This document shows positions 8,775-17,946 of a stretch of DNA of 32,422 nucleotides, piece by piece. The DNA is from Desulfobulbaceae bacterium. Its GTDB lineage: Bacteria; Desulfobacterota; Desulfobulbia; Desulfobulbales; Desulfocapsaceae. Under the pieces are notes generated by a model, which made no database searches, was not told where the DNA came from, and saw nothing but the letters and a program-made list of their open reading frames with translations. Numbering within the stretch: the stretch's first letter is position 1; each line of letters begins with the position of its first letter. The position numbers were made by a program, and so were the translations under genes. The DNA lies in the NCBI GenBank assembly GCA_003249645.1, contig QKIH01000116.1, forward strand, positions 1-32,422, in the 5' to 3' direction.

Positions 8775-9604
8775 TGAGCCATCATATTGTAGAAGTACAG
8801 GATCTTACCCATACCTATGCCGATGGCACAAAGGCCGTAAAGGGCATCTCTTTTCGCATTCATCATGGAGAATCGGTGGCCGTAGTCGGGGCAAACGGCG
8901 CCGGGAAATCAACCCTGCTGCTCCATCTTAACGGCTTTCTTACCCCGCAAACCGGCAGGATTCGTATCGGAGACTTTTATCTGACCAAGGATACCGTCCA
9001 GGAAATCCGTAAAACTGTTGGCATGATCTTTCAAAACCCTGATGATCAGCTTTTTATGCCGACAGTATATGATGACGTTGCCTACGGCCCTGTTAATTTA
9101 GGTTTATCACCAGAGCAGGTAGACAAAAGAGTACAAGATGCACTGATACAAACCGACGCCTTGCATCTGAGTGACCGTCCCCCGTACAAACTTTCCGGCG
9201 GCGAGAAAAGAACTGTCGCAATTGCAACGGTTCTTGCCATGAATCCTGAAATCCTGGTAATGGATGAACCCTCGTCAAATCTTGATCCGAAAGCAAGACG
9301 AACTCTTATTGATCTCCTGTCAGGATTCAGACATACCAAGATCATAGCCACCCATGACCTTGACATGGTTCTCGATCTCTGCGAAAGAACCATTGTTATC
9401 AAAGACGGGAAAATAACGGCAGACGGGCCGACGCTTGAGTTATTCCAGGATGTGGAACTGCTTGCCGAGAGCCACCTGGAAAAGCCGTTTCGACTGCAGG
9501 CCTGTCCGGTATGCAGCGGCCAGAAACTCCCTGAGAAGCCGGTGCAAATGGATGATCACGCCCATACACACGACCACGATCATGATCACCATCATCATGA
9601 TTAA
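8774..9604 (+). CDS. nikO: ECF transporter ATP-binding protein NikO/CbiO with His-rich tail
   Basis: The 276-residue ABC ATPase has all core motifs: Walker A GANGAGKST (near residue 40), Q-loop FQNPDDQ, signature LSGGEKR, Walker B ILVMDEPSSNLD and the switch histidine in ATHDLD. It energises the NikMN-NikQ module on the cytoplasmic face. The last 45 residues are unusual: a CPVCSG motif followed by a tail that is almost entirely His and Asp. Such tails chelate nickel, cobalt or zinc, and may store or sense metal beside the transporter. The start overlaps the nikQ stop by one base. Confidence 0.92.
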   Translation: MSHHIVEVQDLTHTYADGTKAVKGISFRIHHGESVAVVGANGAGKSTLLLHLNGFLTPQTGRIRIGDFYLTKDTVQEIRKTVGMIFQNPDDQLFMPTVYDDVAYGPVNLGLSPEQVDKRVQDALIQTDALHLSDRPPYKLSGGEKRTVAIATVLAMNPEILVMDEPSSNLDPKARRTLIDLLSGFRHTKIIATHDLDMVLDLCERTIVIKDGKITADGPTLELFQDVELLAESHLEKPFRLQACPVCSGQKLPEKPVQMDDHAHTHDHDHDHHHHD

Positions 9605-9697
9605 TTATAGAAATGGATAAAAGATTGACCAGATTGAATCCGGGACGGTGTTCCTTCTAACTACTTTGCTGGCAATTATTCATCTGATCAAGGTCAG

Positions 9698-9727
9698 CGA
9701 CGGGTTCAGTCCCCCGTCGAAATTTTT
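9698..9727 (+). terminator. Intrinsic terminator of the nik operon
   Basis: A GC-rich stem CGACGGG (9698-9704) and CCCGTCG (9713-9719) with an 8-nt loop is followed by AAATTTTT, about 100 bases after the nikO stop. Confidence 0.7.
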
Positions 9728-9738
9728 CTGTTTCTTGT

Positions 9739-10218
9739 TCAGCCGTCTAAAAAGACACCTTCCAGTGCCAGCAGTTTTTTCTTCAACTCGAGCCCATATG
9801 CATATCCGGTCAGCTTTCCATTGGCACCGATAACACGGTGACAGGGAACGACAAGCGGCAGAGGGTTTTTCGCATTGGCCATGCCGACTGCTCTGGCACC
9901 ATTTTTTATTCCTAATGAATCCGCAATGTCCTTGTAACTTGCTACTTCACCGTACGGAATTGAGAGCAGGGCTTTCCACACCTGCTGCTGAAATGGCGTT
10001 CCGTTCATTTTGAGCTGCAACGAAAACACTTTAAATTCCCCTTTCAGGTAACCAAGGATCTGCTTTCTGGACTCTGTAAAATCGATGTCGCTGCGCTCCC
10101 AGTCAGGACCTACGCCAAAAGGCCGCACATCTGTCTTAAGACAGATATATTCGAGCAATTCATCATTACCTGCCAGCATTACCGGGCAGAAAGGTGTGTC
10201 AAAAATCGTATACCTCAT
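9739..10218 (-). CDS. ogt: Methylated-DNA-protein cysteine methyltransferase (Ogt/AGT family)
   Basis: The 159-residue product carries the active-site motif PCHRV near its C-terminus, with the preceding helix-turn-helix and arginine-finger region (TPFQQQVWKALLSIPYGEVASYKDIA, here given by its key segments FQQQVW and YGE) and GAN after it. The suicide enzyme transfers alkyl groups from O6-alkylguanine to its own cysteine. Its length and N-terminal domain fit Ogt rather than Ada. The ATG at 10218 has GAGG six bases upstream; a longer TTG start at 10230 would overlap the preceding stop and looks worse. The gene begins 12 bases after the histidine kinase stop, so the two are probably co-transcribed. 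Confidence 0.9.
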   Translation of the reverse strand: MRYTIFDTPFCPVMLAGNDELLEYICLKTDVRPFGVGPDWERSDIDFTESRKQILGYLKGEFKVFSLQLKMNGTPFQQQVWKALLSIPYGEVASYKDIADSLGIKNGARAVGMANAKNPLPLVVPCHRVIGANGKLTGYAYGLELKKKLLALEGVFLDG

Positions 10219-10230
10219 ATGCAACCTCAA

Positions 10231-12270
10231 CTAATTCTGCAGAGCCGGATCATCATCGAGAACTTCTCTCACCTTGCCGGCAAGAACCATTCTGGAAAAC
10301 GGTTTGGGAATAAAGTTAACCCCTTTCTTCAGTACGCCGTGATGGGCAATCACATTGGCGGTGTAACCGGACATAAAAATGCATTTCATCTCGGGATAGA
10401 TCTCTTTCATTTGCCGTTCGAGCTCACGGCCGTTCATTTCCGGCATGATCACATCAGTAAGCAGCAGATCGATCCGCTCTTTTCCAACTCTGGCAAAGTA
10501 AAGCGCCTCGTTCGGACTTCTCGCAGTCAAAACACGATAACCAAACTGTTCCAGCATGGTCCTGGTCAGATTTAAAATGGCCGGTTCATCTTCAACCAGC
10601 AGGATGGTTTCATTTCCTTTATCGACAAGACGACACAGCTTCTTTTCTGTTTCCTGTTTTTCAAAAGCAGCATGACGCGGCAGATAGATACAGATAGTGG
10701 TTCCTGCTCCCGGCTCACTTTCAATATCAATGAACCCTTTGTTCTGCTTCACCGCGCCGTACACAGTTGCCAAACCGAGTCCGGTTCCTTTGCCAGCTGC
10801 TTTGGTAGTAAAAAAAGGTTCGAAAACATAATTGAGCGTATCAGCATCCATGCCGCAGCCATTGTCGCAGACTGAAAGACAACAGTATTCCCCCGGCATA
10901 AATCCGAGATGCTCACGGCAATAGGCATCATCAAGCTCCCGCTGACATGTTTCTATTATGATCTTCCCAACACCGCCAATAGCATCTCTTGCATTGACAC
11001 AGAGATTTGCAAGCATCTGATCGACCTGACTCGGATCGATCTTCACCGGCCACAGCTCAGCGGCCGGGTGCCAGTGGAGTTCAACATCTTCACCGATGAG
11101 ACGGCGAAGCATTTTCAACATGCCCTCAACCACTTCATTGATATTCATCACTTTCAGTGCTACCGTCTGTTTACGGGCAAAAGCAAGCAGGTGACTGGTC
11201 AGATCTGCGGAGCGTTCTCCTGCCTTTTTGATCTCTTCAAGATAGGAATAGACCGGAGAATCTACATCGGTTTGCTCTAGAGCAATCTCGCTGTGGCCGA
11301 TGATAACACTCAGCATGTTGTTGAAATCATGCGCCACGCCTCCGGCCAGTCGTCCGACCGCCTCCATCTTCTGCGCCTGTCTCAACTGTGCTTCAAGGCT
11401 TATCCGCTCTTTCTGCTCCTCAACATTTTCAGTGATATCCCGAAACTCGACCACGCGGATAAGTTTTCCGTTATATGGAATAGCTCTGGCCTCCAGTCGA
11501 AGTGGATATTGTTCGCCGTTTTTCCGCTGTCCCACTACTTCATAAGGCTTTTCATAGCCTCGCTCGATATTTTTATCGACGATACAACGAGTTTCGTCAT
11601 TAATCAGCATCAGGCCGTTCATGCCGACAAGCTCTTCGTATGAGTAGCCGGTAATATCGGAAAGTCCCTGATTACACTCCAGAATAACGCCCTTGTCATG
11701 GATTGTGATTCCTCCAAAGGATGCATTATGAAGAGCCTTGAAACGGGCCTCGCTCTCACGCAGTGCATTCTCGCCGATTTTCTGGATAGTGATATCATGC
11801 AAAGTAATTAAAATACCTGCAATATCAGAATCATGGGAAAGATTTCTGGCACTGAAATCAACCCACTTCACACTGCCGTCCCGACACATCATCCTGCACT
11901 CGAGATGATCTTCGCTGCCCTCTTCACCCATGAGATCGGTCATGATAAAAACAACAGCATGAGAATCGTCGGGATGCAGCAGTTGGAAACCGTTTCTGCC
12001 GAGTATCTCCTCCGCCTCCCAACCCAACTCATTATAAATGTTGGGACTGCAATATGTCACATCCTGCCGGGAATTAAGGATCAGAATAACATCACCGATA
12101 TTGGCAAGCATCTTCTGCTGCAGTCGCTCATTTTTACGGGCAGCCGCCTCCATCGAAACAGATACCTGGCCGTCAGCCGCTCCAAGCAGCTCAAGTTTCT
12201 GCCGCAGCTTACTATTCTCCTGTTCAAGCTGTTCTATTTTCTTTTGAAATTCGAGATAACTCCGATCCAT
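10231..12270 (-). CDS. Hybrid sensor histidine kinase, coiled coil-PAS-PAS-HisKA-HATPase-REC
   Basis: The 679-residue protein is soluble, with no membrane segment. An N-terminal coiled coil (about 1-45) precedes two PAS domains (about 50-165 and 175-285, each with a PAC-like end). The dimerisation helix has the phospho-acceptor His in VAHDFNN near residue 311. The ATPase domain has N-type NARDA, CDNGCGM and GTGLGLATVYG. A C-terminal receiver domain has its acceptor Asp in LLTDVIMPEMNG near residue 606 and Lys in PKPFS. It would sense a cytoplasmic signal through PAS and pass phosphate within itself. No output regulator is adjacent. It shares a unit with the downstream ogt gene. Confidence 0.9.
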   Translation of the reverse strand: MDRSYLEFQKKIEQLEQENSKLRQKLELLGAADGQVSVSMEAAARKNERLQQKMLANIGDVILILNSRQDVTYCSPNIYNELGWEAEEILGRNGFQLLHPDDSHAVVFIMTDLMGEEGSEDHLECRMMCRDGSVKWVDFSARNLSHDSDIAGILITLHDITIQKIGENALRESEARFKALHNASFGGITIHDKGVILECNQGLSDITGYSYEELVGMNGLMLINDETRCIVDKNIERGYEKPYEVVGQRKNGEQYPLRLEARAIPYNGKLIRVVEFRDITENVEEQKERISLEAQLRQAQKMEAVGRLAGGVAHDFNNMLSVIIGHSEIALEQTDVDSPVYSYLEEIKKAGERSADLTSHLLAFARKQTVALKVMNINEVVEGMLKMLRRLIGEDVELHWHPAAELWPVKIDPSQVDQMLANLCVNARDAIGGVGKIIIETCQRELDDAYCREHLGFMPGEYCCLSVCDNGCGMDADTLNYVFEPFFTTKAAGKGTGLGLATVYGAVKQNKGFIDIESEPGAGTTICIYLPRHAAFEKQETEKKLCRLVDKGNETILLVEDEPAILNLTRTMLEQFGYRVLTARSPNEALYFARVGKERIDLLLTDVIMPEMNGRELERQMKEIYPEMKCIFMSGYTANVIAHHGVLKKGVNFIPKPFSRMVLAGKVREVLDDDPALQN

Positions 12271-12552
12271 AGACCACCACGATAACTGCTTTTCAGGCCA
12301 ATGACAGGCTGTTCATTTTACGGCCTGAATTGAAATTGTTTCATAACAAATTCGAACAAAATAAAGAGTACCTTATATCTGACGATTTTACCAAGAAAAC
12401 AGCCTGGTAATCACGGCAGCGCCAAAAAGACGTTAATCTTTCTTCGCATCGGGTACTGTTCCGCTGGACAATCAGAGCCTAAACAATTATTGTAGAACCA
12501 GTTGCAATGCTCCAATAATCTTTAAGAAAAATATCACTATTCAGCGTATTAC

Positions 12553-13278
12553 ATGTTTTTAGAAACTGCAGATATAGAAACCGCTTCAGACGATTATGCT
12601 TCACGATTCAGCGGCGTTGCCGGTGAATATTTTCTCGACAAACAAACTGAAATTACCCTTTCACTCCTGCAGGATCTTCCGGGAGCATCGATACTCGATG
12701 TTGGCGGCGGTCATGCTCAGTTAGCCGAACCTCTTGTGCAGGCAGGCTATCAGGTCACTGTTACCGGCAGTGATGACTGCTGTAGAAAACGCCTTGATCA
12801 GCAACTTCGGCCCGGTTCATTTAAATACCTGACCTGCGACTCGCTGGCTTTGCCTTTTGAAAACCAGAGCTTTGACGTGGTTCTTGCCTTTAGACTGCTG
12901 CCCCACGTTGACAGATGGCAGGAACTGCTCGCAGAAATGTGCCGGGTTGCTAAAAAGGCCGTTATCCTTGACTATCCGGACAGCCGCTCAACGAATATCC
13001 TGTATGAACATCTTTTTGCAATGAAGAAGAAGATGGAGGGCAATACACGTACCTTCACGCTCTTCAACAGAGGCCAGATCCGCCAGGAAATGAACCGCAA
13101 TCTGTTCACGCCGCCAGTGTTCAAACCCGAATTTCTCTTTCCCATGGTCATCCACCGGAAACTGCAGAACAGAGGGGTCTCCAATGTTATTGAAACTGCA
13201 GCAAAATTAACCGGCATGACTTCCCTGTTCGGCTCACCTATAATCTTCCGAAGCGACCGGAGTACGCAGGGAAAGTGA
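12553..13278 (+). CDS. Class I SAM-dependent methyltransferase
   Basis: The 241-residue protein has the AdoMet-binding motif I ILDVGGGHAQLA near residue 53, an acidic-end strand 2 region (TVTGSD) and the FDVVLAFRLLPHV motif of Methyltransf_11-type enzymes. The C-terminal part is specific and unrecognised. The acceptor may be a lipid, sugar or quinone-like molecule. The stop codon overlaps the start of the following glycosyltransferase as GTGA, so the two are translationally coupled, which suggests a role in glycolipid or polysaccharide modification. There is no clear ribosome site ahead of the ATG. Confidence 0.8.
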   Translation: MFLETADIETASDDYASRFSGVAGEYFLDKQTEITLSLLQDLPGASILDVGGGHAQLAEPLVQAGYQVTVTGSDDCCRKRLDQQLRPGSFKYLTCDSLALPFENQSFDVVLAFRLLPHVDRWQELLAEMCRVAKKAVILDYPDSRSTNILYEHLFAMKKKMEGNTRTFTLFNRGQIRQEMNRNLFTPPVFKPEFLFPMVIHRKLQNRGVSNVIETAAKLTGMTSLFGSPIIFRSDRSTQGK

Positions 13279-14465
13279 CGGCCGTCTCAGAAAAGAATAG
13301 CGGGAAAGTTCTCATTCTTGCCCCGCAGCCTTTTTACCAGAACAGAGGCACTCCCATTGCCGTAAAACTACTTGCGGAAGAACTTGCAGGCGGCGGATAC
13401 GATGTTCATCTTCTGGTCTTCCATGAAGGAGAGGATATTACCATGGAAGGGGTAACCCTGCACAGGATACCATCCATCTCCTTTATCAACAATATTCCTC
13501 CATCTATTTCATGGAAGAAAATTGTCTGTGATGTTTTCATGTTTTTCACCATGGTGAAACTCATCCGGCAGCACCGTTTTGATCTCATCCACGCCGTTGA
13601 GGAATCCGCCTTCATGGCGATGACGGCCAAGGTATTTTTTAAAATCCCTTACATCTACGACATGGATTCATCCCTTGCTATCCAGATTGTCGACAAGCTG
13701 AGTTTTCTGCGACCTTTCCGCGGTGTTTTTGAGTTTTTCGAAAAAAAAGCTGTAAAAGGCAGTACAGGTGTAGTTGCTGTTTGTAAAGCACTTGAAGATA
13801 TTGCTCGAAAATATGCCCCTCAATGCCCGGTTGTCCGTCTTGAAGATATTACACTTTTGGACAGCTCGATTAAAAACAGTGAAAACCTGCGCGACAGTCT
13901 GCCGGGCGATGAGCCTATCATCCTCTATGTCGGAAATCTTGAAGGGTATCAGGGTATTGACCTGTTACTGGAGAGTTTTACCCTACTCAAACAAGATGGA
14001 AGTAAAGGTATTTTGGTCATTATTGGCGGGTCAGACAAACATATTGCATACTATAAAAACCTTGCAGAAAAGCTCCATATCAGTCAATATTGCTTCTTTT
14101 TGGGTTCACGGTCGGTGGAATTTCTTGGCCATTATCTCTGTCAGGCTGATATTTTGGTCTCGCCAAGAATACAAGGCAATAACACCCCGATGAAACTTTA
14201 CTCATACCTTGACTCAGGAAAACCTGTTGTGGCAACAAATCTGCCCACACATACCCAGGCTCTCACCCCTGAATTCTCGGTTCTGGTTGAACCCACAGCA
14301 ACAAGTATGTTTGAGGGTTTTAAACGTTTAATCGAAAACCCTGAACAGGGACGTAAAATCGGCAGCAAAGGGAAAGAGATTGCTCAAATGCAATATTCAC
14401 GTGAAGCATTCTCTGAGAAGCTTCTCTCATTTTATCAAAAAGTTTCTGCCATCAATCAATCGTAA
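13275..14465 (+). CDS. GT4-family glycosyltransferase
   Basis: The 396-residue protein opens with the GT-B N-terminal pattern VLILAPQPFYQNRGTPIAVKLL, seen in group 1 glycosyltransferases, and has the second Rossmann half starting at PIILYVGNLEGYQGIDLL. The nucleotide-sugar binding region is represented by NTPMKLYSYLDSGKPVVAT near residue 315, in place of the common E-x7-E motif. It is probably cytoplasmic or peripheral at the inner membrane. The GTG start overlaps the upstream methyltransferase stop. Donor and acceptor are unknown; a lipid-linked acceptor is plausible because a membrane protein follows in the same unit. Confidence 0.82.
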   Translation: MTAVSEKNSGKVLILAPQPFYQNRGTPIAVKLLAEELAGGGYDVHLLVFHEGEDITMEGVTLHRIPSISFINNIPPSISWKKIVCDVFMFFTMVKLIRQHRFDLIHAVEESAFMAMTAKVFFKIPYIYDMDSSLAIQIVDKLSFLRPFRGVFEFFEKKAVKGSTGVVAVCKALEDIARKYAPQCPVVRLEDITLLDSSIKNSENLRDSLPGDEPIILYVGNLEGYQGIDLLLESFTLLKQDGSKGILVIIGGSDKHIAYYKNLAEKLHISQYCFFLGSRSVEFLGHYLCQADILVSPRIQGNNTPMKLYSYLDSGKPVVATNLPTHTQALTPEFSVLVEPTATSMFEGFKRLIENPEQGRKIGSKGKEIAQMQYSREAFSEKLLSFYQKVSAINQS

Positions 14466-14485
14466 GATCTTTTTATACACACTAT

Positions 14486-15466
14486 ATGAAAATTCTAGTT
14501 ACCGGTGCTACAGGCTTTACAGGACATAATCTGTGTAAAAGACTTCTACATGAAGGCCATGATGTTCGTATTCTCGTCCGCTCAAAAGAAAGAGTTCAGC
14601 TCTTGCCTTCTCCCAATCTCGAAATTATTGAAGGTGACATCCGCGACGAGATGACGGTTAACAGCTGTGTCGAAGGTACTGAAAAGATTTTTAATATCGC
14701 AGCGATGTTCCGGTCAGCCAAATCTGTTGACCAGGATTACCACGATATTCACGTCGGCGGCGTGAAACACCTGCTCAAGGCTGCAAGACGTCATGATGTA
14801 AAACGAATTGTTCATTGCAGCACGGTCGGGGTTCATGGAGATATCAAGATTGCTCCAGCCGATGAAAACGCACCCTTTGCTCCTGCTGATATCTATCAGA
14901 GAACCAAACTTGAAGGGGAACTCTGGGCCAGAGAATATGCTCATAAACACAACCTGCATCTCAGTGTAATCCGGCCAACCGCCATCTATGGCCCGGGCGA
15001 TATGAGACTGCTTAAGCTCTTTAAGCTTGCAAACCAGACCGTCACCCCGATCATAGGTTCTGGTGAAATCTATTATCACATGGTCTACATCGATGATCTG
15101 GTCGAGGGTTTCATACTTGCCGGAGAGATAGATGCTGCCGTAGGCGAAGTGTTTATCATTGGAGGCGAGGAGAAAATGAAGCTGATCCATTTACTCAAAA
15201 CCATCTCCAAGATCACCAAGGGCAGCAAAAGAAGAATCCATCTGCCAGTCAGACCTTTTCAACTGGCTGGGACTTTATGTGAAAAAATCTGTATTCCATT
15301 GAATATCGAACCACCAATTCACAGGAGGAGGGTTGATTTCTTTACTAAAAGCAGATCATTCTGTATTAATAAAGCAAAACGGCTGCTGCACTACAAGCCA
15401 AAATATGATCTTCACACCGGGCTGTCAAAAACTGCTGCCTGGTATTCTCAACAAGCCCTGCTGTAA
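14486..15466 (+). CDS. Extended SDR NAD-dependent epimerase/reductase
   Basis: The 326-residue enzyme has the NAD(P) motif GATGFTGHNL at its N-terminus, the active-site Ser in HCSTVGVHGD, the catalytic YQRTK, and RPTAIYGPGD, all hallmarks of extended short-chain dehydrogenases (dihydroflavonol-reductase/HpnA-like or 3-beta-HSD-like). It likely reduces or epimerises a sugar or isoprenoid-type substrate. It begins 20 bases after the glycosyltransferase stop, without an obvious ribosome site. Confidence 0.85.
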   Translation: MKILVTGATGFTGHNLCKRLLHEGHDVRILVRSKERVQLLPSPNLEIIEGDIRDEMTVNSCVEGTEKIFNIAAMFRSAKSVDQDYHDIHVGGVKHLLKAARRHDVKRIVHCSTVGVHGDIKIAPADENAPFAPADIYQRTKLEGELWAREYAHKHNLHLSVIRPTAIYGPGDMRLLKLFKLANQTVTPIIGSGEIYYHMVYIDDLVEGFILAGEIDAAVGEVFIIGGEEKMKLIHLLKTISKITKGSKRRIHLPVRPFQLAGTLCEKICIPLNIEPPIHRRRVDFFTKSRSFCINKAKRLLHYKPKYDLHTGLSKTAAWYSQQALL

Positions 15467-15484
15467 ATAAACAGACGACATGCA

Positions 15485-16624
15485 ATGAGTTATCGGCTGA
15501 AAGTCATACTATATGTCATCATGACAGCAGCTCTTAGCTGTGGCTTTCTGCATCATGCAATTCCTCCGGAGCAGATTAACTTCGAGCGGCTGCATATCTT
15601 TCTTTTTAACCTGTGCAGCGGCGGAACTCTGGTTATTTATTTTACCGAGAACAAGAAGAATTTATCCTTACAGGGAAAAATCTTTCTTTTTCTGGCCCTT
15701 TGCTTTGCAGCAGCTTCTTTTTTCGAAATTTATTCCATTACGCTGATTCTTCCGCTCTTTCTCGCCGGCATTGTCGAAAGAGTCCGTATAGCCCATTTTG
15801 GCTCATGTATCCCGAAAGCTATTTTCAATTCCACAGAAAGAAATTCGCGAAAATTTCATCAGGCATCGCTGCTCTGCCTCTCTATCGGTCTTCTGCTTTC
15901 TTCGCCTGTTATTGCCAATGAGGTCTATCTCCACTGGGTCCATATACCAAAACTCAAGCTCGACACGTTTTTCCTTGGGTTCTCCTTTCCGATTTCACTG
16001 ATTAGCATGTCGGTCATTTTCAGCCTGATGAAAAAGCAGAGGCCTCAACCGCGGATACTGCTTAAAAATTTAAGCTTCTGGGTGATCAATCTCGGCGTAA
16101 TTATCTTTTTTATCTTCATTCTGGCCAACTGGTTTATTCCCCAGGTAATTATCTCAACCATTCTATTTATTGCCGTAACAACAATACTCTATATCTATCG
16201 CAAAGAAGGGGCCAGACTGCAGCAGAAAGCCTTTCTTACTTCCGGAATTTTCTTCCTGATCATAACCTCGATCACCGGGATAATATATATTCTTCTAGCC
16301 TTCTCTCCCGGTTATGACCCGGTCGCAGCACACCCTCTGCTCAGGCTTCATGCCTTTACCGCACTTTATGGCTGGAATCTCAGTGGTCTTGTGGTTGTTT
16401 TACGTCACGGCGACTTTCCCATTCAGCTGCACTCAAAAAGAATCATCACTCTCCACTGGATTACCGTTCTGATTCTCTGTCCGTTGGGATACTTTTTCCC
16501 GTTTTTCAGTGTCGTGGCTGTTATTGCCTATGGCTGGCTGCTTTTTAATCTGATGTTTAGAGATGGTATCCCGGACGAAGCTCTTATTGGACGAAGCACA
16601 AACATGCTCGAAAACAGCGATTGA
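15485..16624 (+). CDS. Multi-pass membrane protein of unknown function
   Basis: The 379-residue protein is almost wholly hydrophobic, with about eleven predicted helices in the inner membrane. I do not recognise the family. Conserved-looking polar residues inside helices include His in HHAIPPEQ near the start, HPLLRLHAFTALYGWNLSG near residue 283, and LHSKRIITLHW near residue 315. Several of these are histidines placed as metal or haem ligands would be, but that is speculation. It is the last gene of the methyltransferase-glycosyltransferase-SDR unit and is followed by a strong terminator, so it probably takes part in the same envelope-related pathway. Confidence 0.65.
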   Translation: MSYRLKVILYVIMTAALSCGFLHHAIPPEQINFERLHIFLFNLCSGGTLVIYFTENKKNLSLQGKIFLFLALCFAAASFFEIYSITLILPLFLAGIVERVRIAHFGSCIPKAIFNSTERNSRKFHQASLLCLSIGLLLSSPVIANEVYLHWVHIPKLKLDTFFLGFSFPISLISMSVIFSLMKKQRPQPRILLKNLSFWVINLGVIIFFIFILANWFIPQVIISTILFIAVTTILYIYRKEGARLQQKAFLTSGIFFLIITSITGIIYILLAFSPGYDPVAAHPLLRLHAFTALYGWNLSGLVVVLRHGDFPIQLHSKRIITLHWITVLILCPLGYFFPFFSVVAVIAYGWLLFNLMFRDGIPDEALIGRSTNMLENSD

Positions 16625-16651
16625 TTCCAAACAGCTCTAAACAAAAAAAAA

Positions 16652-16676
16652 AGCGATTGCCGAAAAGGCAATCGCT
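16652..16676. terminator. Bidirectional intrinsic terminator
   Basis: A perfect 10-bp stem AGCGATTGCC (16652-16661) with GGCAATCGCT (16667-16676) and a GAAAA loop is flanked by ten A residues on the left and a T-rich stretch on the right. It separates the convergent membrane-protein and rhodanese genes. Confidence 0.92.
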
Positions 16677-16702
16677 CTTTCTTCAATTCTTCAGAAAAAC
16701 TA

Positions 16703-17230
16703 TCAATCCATTTTTTCTACAGCCTTTCCGGCACCTAACCACGCAAAAATTCCGCCCGGATAACGGTAGACATTTTTATAGCCGAGTTTTTTGGCCCATA
16801 CAGCACCATTGTGACTTCTGGTGCATTTAACAAAACCGCAGTAAACGATTATCTTTTTGTCTTTATTCGGTCCAAGAAGAGCTGCATAATCATCAGGAGA
16901 CTTCCCTGCTGTCTCTTTGGCATCCCAATCATTCATATCAGGAATAGGGAACAGAAACTGAACAGCGCCCGGCACATGATTTTTCTTGTACGAATCTTCA
17001 TACGGCATGGTATCAACAATTACAATTTCCTCGCCACTTTTCATCAGAGTATCCAATTCTTCGGTGGTAATGACATCATATCCACCACGCTGAACCTCCC
17101 GAACAAGCTTAACAGCCCCGGTTTCTTTTTCAACCTCCTGTTCAAACTTGGACGTACCGAAACCAAAGGCCTGTCCGGTACAAAACAGACACACCGCTAT
17201 CGCGACAAATGCATATAAACCTTTTTTCAC
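16703..17230 (-). CDS. Exported rhodanese-domain protein
   Basis: The 175-residue product has an N-terminal signal peptide (MKKGLYAFVAIAVCLFCTGQAFG), so the domain acts in the periplasm. The rhodanese fold is seen in the segment GEEIVIVDTMPYEDSYKKNHVPGA and in the active-site loop beginning with the catalytic Cys in VYCGFVKCTRSH near residue 132. The fold transfers sulfane sulfur or binds redox-active sulfur. The GTG start is preceded by AAGGAG and overlaps the stop of the upstream MauE-like gene (GTGA), so the pair is coupled. A periplasmic sulfur-relay role is plausible in a sulfur-metabolising anaerobe. Confidence 0.82.
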   Translation of the reverse strand: MKKGLYAFVAIAVCLFCTGQAFGFGTSKFEQEVEKETGAVKLVREVQRGGYDVITTEELDTLMKSGEEIVIVDTMPYEDSYKKNHVPGAVQFLFPIPDMNDWDAKETAGKSPDDYAALLGPNKDKKIIVYCGFVKCTRSHNGAVWAKKLGYKNVYRYPGGIFAWLGAGKAVEKMD

Positions 17231-17676
17231 ACTATTCTCCTTTTAAATAAATGTGTTATCCAGCTGCTGTCAGCAAATAAAAGAAAACAGGCTGGCAGTA
17301 AAAAAAACAGATCACGGATCAGCGCAGTTCGTAATCCTGAAAAAGCAAGATGCTCAGGATCCTCAGGGCCAAAACAGCCGCAATCAATATCAAGCCCTAG
17401 ATGAATGCCATACGATAATATCGACATAAACAGGAGAAGCAGAAGCAATGCAGCAACTTTAGCCCATGTCTTATTTAGGAGAAGACCGACGGCGGTCACA
17501 ACTTCTACCGACGGAAGAACCACAGCGGTTACAGTAACCAGATTATCAGGGACAATTCCATATGCTGCTACCACTTTAGAAAAGGCTTCTATATTGAAGA
17601 GCTTTGGAATTCCACCATAGAAATACACACCGGCAAGAAAGAATGTACAACTCCATTTCGCAACAATCTGCCACAT
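17227..17676 (-). CDS. MauE/DoxX-like membrane protein
   Basis: The 149-residue protein has four hydrophobic helices and the conserved DCGCFG motif in the loop after the third helix, typical of MauE/DoxX-type proteins. These are associated with disulfide or thiol chemistry in the membrane. FYGGIPKLFN and the PSVEVVTAVGLLL helix are also family features. The stop overlaps the start of the rhodanese gene, and the pair probably forms a small periplasmic thiol/sulfur module; the actual substrate is unknown. Confidence 0.8.
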   Translation of the reverse strand: MWQIVAKWSCTFFLAGVYFYGGIPKLFNIEAFSKVVAAYGIVPDNLVTVTAVVLPSVEVVTAVGLLLNKTWAKVAALLLLLLFMSILSYGIHLGLDIDCGCFGPEDPEHLAFSGLRTALIRDLFFLLPACFLLFADSSWITHLFKRRIV

Positions 17677-17946
17677 ACACCTATCCCCGTTTATTTCTTG
17701 TAAATGTACATAATAAAATGTTTTTTTATACAGATTAGTAATCTGTGTCCAATTGTATATTCCTATGCTTCATGATCACAATTTCGGTTTTCCCAATGCC
17801 TGAAGAGATCGGAGTAAGGGCATCTGTTCTTTCTACTTCACAAACCTGTTTCAGATGGTTACATTCTAGTAGTTAGGCTCTGTTTTGTTTTTTGAGGTTT
17901 GAGTAGAGTTTTACCCGATCAAGATCTTAAAAAAACAGGTGACGAG

